Assembly: GCA_025464275.1 (NCBI GenBank)
Contig: JAODGR010000046.1
Location: forward strand, 1-7,863
Direction of reading: 5' to 3'
Length of the DNA stretch: 7,863 nt
Source of the DNA: Methanosarcinales archaeon
Lineage (GTDB): Archaea; Halobacteriota; Syntropharchaeia; Alkanophagales; Methanospirareceae
Positions 1-5,492 of the stretch are shown here, piece by piece. The position numbers and the translations under genes are program-made. Numbering within the stretch: position 1 is the stretch's first letter; each line of letters opens with the position of its first letter. The notes under the pieces were generated by a model that was not told where the DNA came from, ran no database searches, and saw nothing but the letters and a program-made list of their open reading frames with translations.

Positions 1-237
1 TTTTATACTTCAATGTGGTAACATATAAAAAATTATCCAGAAACAAAAGAAGCCCTTCCATGGCTTTCCCATTACCATATACACTTAAATTGGAAATTTT
101 TCCCGTAGCCTTTCGTCTAAATTATTATTCACAGAACCTCCTTGTTCTTATTCTCAGCGGTCTCCCACACCATTCGCATGCAAAATATGTTGAGATGGTG
201 ACATTACAATAACTGTATACAATTTTTGGGCATCCCA
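1..237. other. AT-rich intergenic spacer, no convincing gene
   Basis: This stretch lies downstream of the polymerase X stop codon and holds no ORF resembling a known protein. An open frame at 15-212 on the plus strand has no ribosome binding site and a sequence of no recognisable family. Read on the minus strand there is a T6 run (plus-strand positions 27-32) followed by TATAT. It could be a T-rich archaeal terminator for the leftward operon, or a TATA element for a leftward gene outside the window. A 5-bp inverted repeat (AGAAC at 133-137, GTTCT at 144-148) and a near-palindrome around TGTATACA (211-224) are present but weak. A minus-strand 15-codon frame at 132-85 has a perfect Shine-Dalgarno and is treated as a finding only. 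Confidence 0.6.
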
Positions 238-1977
238 CTACGACTTCAGCAACTTCTTCATTTCACTCTCACTCCTCGTATTCACCACATCCTTTGCTTC
301 CAGCCATCCACGGCGTGCCGTCGCCACACCGTATCGTATCACATCCCGCATCTGCATCGCATCGTGTGCATCCGTTGATATAGCGATGAGCACCCCGTAC
401 TCCTTCGCCATTCTGCAATGGATATCATTCAGGTCGAGCCGCTCCGGGAATGAATTAAGCTCCATAATCGTGCCCGTAGCCCGTGCCACCTCCATCAGTC
501 GCTCCATATCCACCTCATACGGCTCTCGTTTGCCGAGCAACCGACCCGTGGGGTGTGCGATGATATCCACATGCTCGTTCTCCATCGCAGCTACTATCCG
601 CTTCGTCATCGTCTCTTTATCCTGATTGAACTTCGAATGCACCGCAGCAACGACCACATCCAGCTCCTTCAATACATCATCCGGGAGGTCAAGCGAGAAA
701 TCGGATTTTATATCCACTTCCACCGATGACAGCACCCTGAATTTACCCTCACCTTCCTCTTCATACCGAGTATTCACCCTCTCTATCTCCTCCTGCCGCT
801 TCTTTATCTTCGCTTCGTCCATACCACCTGCAATACCCACCGCAGGTGAATGGTCCGCCACCGCTATATACTCATAACCCATGGCAATAGCAGTCATTGC
901 CATCTCCTCCACACTGTTCTTGCCATCACTCCATTTCGTATGCACGTGCAGGTCGCCTCTCAGCTCACCGGGCTCTATCAGTGCAGGTATACGGTTCTCC
1001 TGTGCCGCTTCCACCTCCCCCCTATCTTCCCTCAGTTCAGGTGGTATATACGCCAGTCCGACAGACCTGAACACATCCTCCTCGTCCTCACCTCCTATCT
1101 TCTCACCGGATTCAGCCCTGAACACCCCGTACTCGTTTATCTTCAGCCCTCGCTTCACTCCCAGCTCCCTTATCCTTATATTATGGTGCTTGGAGCCCGT
1201 GAAATAATGAACAGCTGCACCGAACGAGCCAGCATCCACCACTCGCAGGTCCACATCCATCCCCTTCAGCACGATTGACGATTTCGTATCCCCCTTTGCC
1301 ACCACATCCTCCACCCCTTCCAGGCTGGTGAATGCGTCCATAACCTCCTTCGGTCGTTTAGATACCACCAGTATATCTATATCCCCTATCGTCTCACGCA
1401 TCCGGCGCAGACTGCCCGCAATCGTTATCCGGTCCACTGCATCCAGCTTCCTCAGCTCATTCAATATCGATTCCGCACGCGGTAATGCTTCAGAAAGCAG
1501 TTTCCTGCCTCTGTATCGCCTGTACTGCTCTATACCCTTGAGTATGTTCTCCTCCACCTTTGCACCCAGTCCCGGTATACCGCGTAGCTCATGACGCTTC
1601 GCCGCAGATTCCAGCTCCTCTATGCTCGATATCCCCAGCTCTTCATGCACCTTCGCTATCGTCTTCGGTCCCACCCGTGGTATAGCCAGCAGTTCAAGCA
1701 GTCCATGCGGCAGCTCGCGTGTCAGTTCCCTGTGCTTCTTGCAATCGCCAGTTTGGGCAATCTCCACTATCTTCTTCGCTATTCCCTCCCCTATCCCCGG
1801 TATCTTCTTCAGTTCGTCCACACCACCGCGTTCCGCAATGACCTTCAAATCCTGCGTCAGCGTCTCTATCGTGCGTGCAGCTCGCCTGTATGCCCTCACA
1901 CGGAAGGGATTATCACCTTTAACCTCCAGAATATCCGCGATCTCATCAAATATACGTGCTATGTCCAGGTTTATCAT
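238..1977 (-). CDS. polX: Family X DNA polymerase with PHP domain (PolX)
   Basis: Family X repair polymerase, a gap-filling enzyme of base-excision repair; the PHP domain in such proteins gives Mn-dependent 3'-5' exonuclease and/or AP-endonuclease activity. The 579 aa match the usual length of bacterial and archaeal PolX (about 570-580). Residues 1-150 form the helix-hairpin-helix N-terminal region, with HhH-like GIGEGIAKKI (61-70), IPRVGPKTIAKV (99-110) and IPGLGAKVEENI. The polymerase core has AGSLRR (187-192) and GDIDILV (198-204), giving metal ligands D199 and D201, with the third probably D243 in DVDLRVV. The YFTGSKHHN and KINEYG blocks are intact. The PHP domain (about 340-579) keeps DLHVHT, ADHS, VEVD, VHSKF, AHPTGR and STDAHD, so all metal-binding histidines and acids appear present. 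The start gives the typical DIARIFDEIADILE opening; no clear Shine-Dalgarno precedes it. It lies 17 nt after the chaperonin-like gene and probably shares its transcript. Both activities are predicted to be intact. Confidence 0.95.
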   Translation of the reverse strand: MINLDIARIFDEIADILEVKGDNPFRVRAYRRAARTIETLTQDLKVIAERGGVDELKKIPGIGEGIAKKIVEIAQTGDCKKHRELTRELPHGLLELLAIPRVGPKTIAKVHEELGISSIEELESAAKRHELRGIPGLGAKVEENILKGIEQYRRYRGRKLLSEALPRAESILNELRKLDAVDRITIAGSLRRMRETIGDIDILVVSKRPKEVMDAFTSLEGVEDVVAKGDTKSSIVLKGMDVDLRVVDAGSFGAAVHYFTGSKHHNIRIRELGVKRGLKINEYGVFRAESGEKIGGEDEEDVFRSVGLAYIPPELREDRGEVEAAQENRIPALIEPGELRGDLHVHTKWSDGKNSVEEMAMTAIAMGYEYIAVADHSPAVGIAGGMDEAKIKKRQEEIERVNTRYEEEGEGKFRVLSSVEVDIKSDFSLDLPDDVLKELDVVVAAVHSKFNQDKETMTKRIVAAMENEHVDIIAHPTGRLLGKREPYEVDMERLMEVARATGTIMELNSFPERLDLNDIHCRMAKEYGVLIAISTDAHDAMQMRDVIRYGVATARRGWLEAKDVVNTRSESEMKKLLKS

Positions 1978-1994
1978 TTCATGAGCAGCAGAGC

Positions 1995-3830
1995 TTAAAC
2001 AGGCAACCCCAGTTCCTTCCGATCCTCCTTACGGTAGATGGACTTCAATCGCTCCTCCCTTGTACCCGGGTATCTCAACCGCCCGCCTTTGAACTTGAAA
2101 TCTGGTGGTTTGCGTTCCGTCTCTATTATGTCCTTCGTCCTGCCTGCTATACGCGCCTCTATGTCCTCCGCCTCCTTCTCCACCGCGCTCTTCGCGATGT
2201 GCAGATCATCTATCTTCAGCATCCCCGTAGCTGCTTCTGTCGCGGATATGAAAGCCTGCAACTTCACCCCTATCGGATCCACTATCCCCACCTCGTACAT
2301 GTCTCTTATCTCCTTATCGGAGCCTGAGATACCGGCATTGAGATTGCCACGGGAATGCTCCGCCCTCAACCGCGTTAAGGTCTCTATCTGGTCCATCCCG
2401 CAGTTCTTCGCTATTGCTCGCGGAATTGACTCCAGTGCATCTGCAAATGCTTCTATCGCCAGTTGCTCCTTGCTCGGTACACTGCGTGCGAATTTACGCA
2501 ATCGCAATGCCGCCTCCACCTCCACCGCTGCACCGCCCGGCACCACCCGATTATCCTCGAATACCTGTGCAACTGCATGGAGAGCACTCTTCAGCTCTCC
2601 CACCAGCCCTTCCAGCACCCTGAGAGAAGTACCGCGTACAATTATGGCTGCGGAATCACCACACTTGCATCGCTCAAAGAATACATACTTGTCTCCCCCT
2701 ACCTCACGCTGGATCACCCGTCCCGCATATCCGAACTTATCAGCACTCAGGTCACTCACGTCCTTCACTATCTTCGCCCCGGTAGCACGTTCAAGCCGTT
2801 CAAGGTCGGTTAACTTAACCCGCTTTATCAGCATTATGCCGGCATCACGGAACTTCGGCACCGCATCGGCATCCACACCCCACCGGCAGCAGACCACATT
2901 CGCACCACAATTCACTACCGGCTCCACCAGTTCATAAAACAGTCGCGTTCTCGTCGCTCGGAACTCGCGGAAATGCCCGGGTCTCGTTATCTTCACGTGG
3001 AAGTCGAGAGCGCCCAGTGTCTCACCCGCTTTGCTGCGCTCACGTGCGGGCATACCCGTTGGCAACTCCTTCCTCCCCTTTATCTTCGGCTCCTTGTATT
3101 CTATCGGGAAATCGAGCAGTGCTATCCTCGCATCCTCCATCTCCGTCGGGAGTGTATCCAGTACCTCCCTGTCCACCACCACACCCTCGAAGAAATGGGT
3201 CTCATTTACGTTCCCACCGCTCTTCGCCTCTATTGCAATATCATCAACGTCTATCTTAGCCCTATCGGTGCTACTCAGTCGGTGGATGCTCTCCACCACG
3301 GCATCCGCTAAGATATCCTCCTCGCGGAATTCTCCCTTCTTCAACGCCGTCTTCGCCACCTGACGCAGTAACGCATTGCCCGCTTCATCCCTCACGTCCA
3401 CGCTCGTCGCCATCTCCTTCAGGGTTGATCTGACAACGGCAAGTGCGTGCTCATAACCATCAACCACGATATTCTGGTGCACACCCATCTGTCTCAGCTC
3501 ATAGCCGCGCCTCACCAGCTCCCCTATCAGTATCATCACCGTCGCTATACCGTCACCCACACGTTCACCCTGAGTCAGACCCGCAGTAATCAGTATATCC
3601 GCGGTTGGATGCGTGTACTTCAGCTCCTTTATCAGGCTGTAGGCATTGCTTGATACCAGGTCTGCAGCTTCTACCTTCGTTGCTCCTTCTGTTATCAATA
3701 TCTTTGACCCGAAAGGACCAATTACAGGCTTGAACATGTCGGAAAAGGCGGCACAAACCATCATATTCGTCTCCTGAATCTCCTCAGGCGGTACTTCTCC
3801 CGGTGGTAATTCTTCCTTTATCATCTCCAT
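1995..3830 (-). CDS. Diverged group II chaperonin paralogue, probably ATPase-defective
   Basis: TCP-1/thermosome-family protein of 611 aa; ordinary thermosome subunits have about 540-550. Family hallmarks are clear: GPFG (38-41), GDGIAT (92-97), RATGAKIV (348-355), PGGAAVEVE (431-439), AFADALESIPRAIAKNCGMD (461-480) and GIVDPIGVKLQAFISATEA (515-533). By my hand alignment the TNDGAT motif has become SSNAYS (60-65), so the catalytic Asp is N62. The second hydrolytic Asp (HDAL in thermosomes) is S415 (KSAL). Only D93 of GDGTT is kept, and its two Thr are Ile-Ala. The acidic FLEQEE stretch of the helical protrusion is replaced by FRATRTR (290-296). An insert of about 28 residues sits near 251-278. 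Residues 571-611 form a basic tail (13 Lys/Arg) instead of the Gly/Met tail. It is therefore a chaperonin-fold protein likely to have slow or no ATP hydrolysis; partner unknown. The start could equally be ATG at 3824, where AGGGG lies 6 nt upstream. It heads a two-gene unit with polX. Confidence 0.88.
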   Translation of the reverse strand: MEMIKEELPPGEVPPEEIQETNMMVCAAFSDMFKPVIGPFGSKILITEGATKVEAADLVSSNAYSLIKELKYTHPTADILITAGLTQGERVGDGIATVMILIGELVRRGYELRQMGVHQNIVVDGYEHALAVVRSTLKEMATSVDVRDEAGNALLRQVAKTALKKGEFREEDILADAVVESIHRLSSTDRAKIDVDDIAIEAKSGGNVNETHFFEGVVVDREVLDTLPTEMEDARIALLDFPIEYKEPKIKGRKELPTGMPARERSKAGETLGALDFHVKITRPGHFREFRATRTRLFYELVEPVVNCGANVVCCRWGVDADAVPKFRDAGIMLIKRVKLTDLERLERATGAKIVKDVSDLSADKFGYAGRVIQREVGGDKYVFFERCKCGDSAAIIVRGTSLRVLEGLVGELKSALHAVAQVFEDNRVVPGGAAVEVEAALRLRKFARSVPSKEQLAIEAFADALESIPRAIAKNCGMDQIETLTRLRAEHSRGNLNAGISGSDKEIRDMYEVGIVDPIGVKLQAFISATEAATGMLKIDDLHIAKSAVEKEAEDIEARIAGRTKDIIETERKPPDFKFKGGRLRYPGTREERLKSIYRKEDRKELGLPV

Positions 3831-3834
3831 CCCC

Positions 3835-3848
3835 TATTATCCATAATA
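3835..3848 (-). promoter_or_regulatory. 14-bp palindrome, candidate operator of chaperonin-like gene
   Basis: TATTAT and ATAATA form a perfect 6-bp inverted repeat separated by CC. The site lies just upstream of the chaperonin-like start codon and about 6 bp downstream of the TATA-like element. That is where an archaeal repressor would block polymerase recruitment or initiation. AT-rich palindromes can arise by chance, so this is a candidate only. Confidence 0.35.
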
Positions 3849-3854
3849 ACTCCG

Positions 3855-3865
3855 ATTTAAAATAA
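3855..3865 (-). promoter_or_regulatory. TATA-like element for chaperonin-like/polX operon
   Basis: Minus strand reads TTATTTTAAAT inside a longer AT-rich patch (3855-3875). Its centre is about 30 nt upstream of the ATG at 3830. With the usual archaeal TATA-to-start distance of about 26-27 bp, transcription would begin only a few nucleotides before the coding sequence, giving a leaderless or very short-leader mRNA. Confidence 0.45.
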
Positions 3866-3925
3866 CTTAATTAACTTGAGCAGTGATACCAGACCAGACC
3901 ACTCGCCTCACTCCTTAATGCACAG

Positions 3926-3960
3926 GCATACCAAACAGTGAAATGCAATTCTGTTTATGC
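3926..3960. repeat. Imperfect inverted repeat / hairpin in divergent intergenic region
   Basis: AAACAG (3933-3938) pairs with CTGTTT (3951-3956). After a 3-nt bulge on the left arm, GCAT (3926-3929) pairs with ATGC (3957-3960). This gives a 10-bp stem around a 12-nt loop. It lies midway between the two divergent start codons and could be an operator, an RNA hairpin or chance. Nothing else recognisable was seen in the rest of 3866-4036. Confidence 0.25.
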
Positions 3961-4037
3961 TTATTCTATACCTCTCCTCTGGACATCTCCAATTAATCTT
4001 GAGAATAACTGATAGAAATCTTCAATACTGGTGCCTC

Positions 4038-4045
4038 TTTTATAC
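4038..4045 (+). promoter_or_regulatory. TATA box of the small membrane-protein gene
   Basis: TTTTATAC sits 32 nt before the ATG at 4078. Counting about 26-27 bp from the box centre places the transcription start near 4068, so the leader would be about 10 nt. No Shine-Dalgarno lies in front of this ATG (the preceding bases read TGATATAAG), which fits a nearly leaderless transcript. Confidence 0.5.
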
Positions 4046-4077
4046 CCGTTTCCCGACCATGATACCCCTGATATAAG

Positions 4078-4593
4078 ATGACAGGGAGAACAGCGATCTG
4101 GGAGCTCGTACATCTGTCCCTCCTCAGTACAGGAATACTGACATTTGGACTCCTTGATGGCGTTACAGCCATATTGATGATGGAGAAGTACGGTATCTGG
4201 GCGGAATCAAACTCACTGTGGCGTGAGATTATATGTAGCTACGGTCCCGGCGCCTTCATCATATTCAAGTTATTCGCCGCATCTATGGTATTCGCAATAC
4301 CCTTCCTCATGTATAAACATAATGCAGAGGAGATACACTGGACAACTGCATGTTTCATGTCCGTCTTTATAGTTGGTGGTGTGCTGGCTGCGCTGGATAA
4401 CTACCTGTATCTTCTGACCGGGTTTGTATACCTCCAGTCTGAGGTGGTGATCGGGCTGGTGCTGGTAATGACAATGATAGCACTCCATATCGGGGAGATA
4501 CTGGACTCAGATGCAAATAGAAAGGGGAAGTTCAAAATCTCTGCCAGGAGATGGGCTGAGCTGAAGCGTGAAATTGGCTACCCGGGCACCTAA
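4078..4593 (+). CDS. Small four-helix membrane protein, DUF5658-like
   Basis: The 171-aa product has four hydrophobic segments, roughly residues 11-33, 57-79, 90-115 and 120-138, and ends in a basic cytoplasmic-looking tail (RKGKFKISARRWAELKRE, about 148-165). The first half has the layout LLDGVTAILMMEKYGIWAESN followed by YGPGAFIIFKLFAAS. This resembles the DUF5658 type of small archaeal/bacterial membrane protein, in which an Asp in helix 1 is followed by a Gly/Glu/Asn-rich loop and a GPxxFxxxK segment. The function of that family is not known to me, and none can be inferred here. No signal peptide with a cleavage site is apparent; helix 1 probably acts as a signal anchor. It is divergent from the chaperonin-like gene and 59 nt upstream of the preferred hisF start. 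Its promoter appears separate from that of hisF. The assignment to DUF5658 rests on pattern only. Confidence 0.8.
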   Translation: MTGRTAIWELVHLSLLSTGILTFGLLDGVTAILMMEKYGIWAESNSLWREIICSYGPGAFIIFKLFAASMVFAIPFLMYKHNAEEIHWTTACFMSVFIVGGVLAALDNYLYLLTGFVYLQSEVVIGLVLVMTMIALHIGEILDSDANRKGKFKISARRWAELKREIGYPGT

Positions 4594-4602
4594 GTGTTAA
4601 AG

Positions 4603-4610
4603 TTATTTAT
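4603..4610 (+). promoter_or_regulatory. TATA-like element for hisF
   Basis: TTATTTAT, preceded by TAAAG, lies in the short spacer after the membrane-protein stop codon. The expected transcription start, about 26-27 bp from its centre, is near 4633. This leaves about 20 nt of leader containing the AGGAG at 4642-4646 before ATG 4653. The in-frame GTG at 4611 would lie upstream of that transcription start, which argues against it as the initiation codon. Confidence 0.4.
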
Positions 4611-4614
4611 GTGA

Positions 4615-4634
4615 AAAATCCCCTTCTGGATTTT
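4615..4634 (+). promoter_or_regulatory. 7-bp perfect inverted repeat upstream of hisF
   Basis: AAAATCC (4615-4621) and GGATTTT (4628-4634) are perfect reverse complements around the 6-nt spacer CCTTCT. The repeat fills the gap between the TATA-like element and the predicted transcription start of hisF, the usual place for an archaeal repressor site. It could instead be a hairpin with a short T-run that ends transcription of the upstream membrane-protein gene. The sequence does not decide between these. Confidence 0.4.
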
Positions 4635-4641
4635 AGAACTC

Positions 4642-4646
4642 AGGAG
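4642..4646 (+). promoter_or_regulatory. Ribosome binding site deciding the hisF start
   Basis: AGGAG is followed directly by ATGGAG and then ATG at 4653, so it is 6 nt from ATG 4653 and 0 nt from ATG 4647. The 4653 start gives the canonical HisF opening MLAKRIIPCLD with the catalytic Asp at residue 11. Starts at GTG 4611 or ATG 4647 would add residues not typical of the family. Confidence 0.7.
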
Positions 4647-4652
4647 ATGGAG

Positions 4653-5492
4653 ATGTTAGCCAAACGGATCATCCCCTGTCTGGACTGCGATTTGGGTGTG
4701 CCCGGCGGGCGGGTGGTAAAAGGTGTGGAATTCCAGCACATCAGGTATGCGGGCATACCATGGGAACTCGGTGCGGAGTACGACGAGCAGGGTGCTGATG
4801 AACTCGTATTCCTGGACATCACCGCATCACACGAGAGGAGGGAGACCATGGCGAACGTGATTGAGAAGGTTGCGAGCAATGTATTCATCCCCCTCACCGT
4901 GGGCGGTGGTATTCGGAGTATGGAGGATGCGAGGCGGGTATTCAATGCCGGTGCGGACAAGGTCTCCGTGAATACCGCCGCGTTAAAAGAGCCCGAACTG
5001 GTGAATAAACTCTCCGCTCGCTTCGGCTCGCAGGCCTGTGTCGTTGCAATAGATGCAAAGAGGCGGTATCTACGCTCCACCGCAGAGTTGCAGAAGGCAA
5101 TGGATGAGGGCAGGGAGATAATAGACACAGGAGCGGGAAAATGCTGGTTCGAATGCTCCTTCTACGGCGGCAGGAAGTTCACTGGTATAGATGCTCTGAA
5201 ATGGGCGGAGGAAGTGGAAGACCGGGGAGCAGGCGAAATCCTCCTCACCAGCATGGACCGCGATGGTACAAGAGACGGCTTCGACCTGGAACTAACCGCA
5301 GCAGTCTGCGAGCGTGTGAATATCCCGGTGATCGCCTCAGGGGGCTGCGGCACACCCGAGCACATCAAGGATGTATTCTCACTCACTGACGCCTCCGCTG
5401 CACTCGCCGCATCCATATTCCACTATAAAGAATACTCCATTCAGGATGTCAAACGGTATTTAAGGGAGAACGGCATTCATGTCCGGCTGTAA
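4653..5492 (+). CDS. hisF: Imidazole glycerol phosphate synthase cyclase subunit HisF
   Basis: Cytoplasmic cyclase of histidine biosynthesis. With the glutaminase HisH it converts PRFAR and ammonia to imidazole glycerol phosphate and AICAR, the latter feeding purine synthesis. From ATG 4653 the protein is 279 aa, a (beta/alpha)8 barrel. The catalytic acid/base pair is D11 (IIPCLD) and D134 (VVAIDAK). Phosphate-binding blocks are present: LTVGGGI (81-87), GADKVSVNT (100-108), TSMDRDGT (199-206) and IASGGCG (227-233). The length is greater than the roughly 250 aa of bacterial HisF because of an insert after AIDAK (about residues 137-168), which methanosarcinal HisF also has. The C-terminus HVRL resembles theirs. 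A longer reading from GTG 4611 (293 aa) is less likely. No other his gene is in the window, so hisF is not in a his operon here; hisH must lie elsewhere. Its 3' end overlaps the next gene by 14 nt. Confidence 0.96.
   Translation: MLAKRIIPCLDCDLGVPGGRVVKGVEFQHIRYAGIPWELGAEYDEQGADELVFLDITASHERRETMANVIEKVASNVFIPLTVGGGIRSMEDARRVFNAGADKVSVNTAALKEPELVNKLSARFGSQACVVAIDAKRRYLRSTAELQKAMDEGREIIDTGAGKCWFECSFYGGRKFTGIDALKWAEEVEDRGAGEILLTSMDRDGTRDGFDLELTAAVCERVNIPVIASGGCGTPEHIKDVFSLTDASAALAASIFHYKEYSIQDVKRYLRENGIHVRL

Noticed and set aside
15..212. 65-codon plus-strand frame at the left edge
   Set aside because: It lies in AT-rich spacer, has no ribosome binding site, and its composition resembles translated non-coding DNA.
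211..224. Near-palindrome around TGTATACA after the polX stop codon
   Set aside because: It has one mismatch, is AT-rich and has no promoter context, so it is too likely to be chance.
850..1278. 142-codon and other plus-strand frames opposite polX
   Set aside because: All are shadows of the PHP and polymerase domains, whose motifs are intact on the minus strand.
2038..2937. 299-codon open frame on the plus strand opposite the chaperonin-like gene
   Set aside because: It is antisense to a well-conserved chaperonin-family sequence, is rich in Ser/Thr/Arg as expected of a shadow frame, and matches no family I recognise.
4611..4652. GTG 4611 as the start of hisF (14 extra residues)
   Set aside because: The extension overlaps the promoter and the inverted repeat, and the Shine-Dalgarno fits ATG 4653, which gives the standard HisF N-terminus.
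4640..5128. 162-codon minus-strand frame opposite hisF
   Set aside because: It is antisense to a hisF with every catalytic motif present; there is no start signal and no recognisable family.
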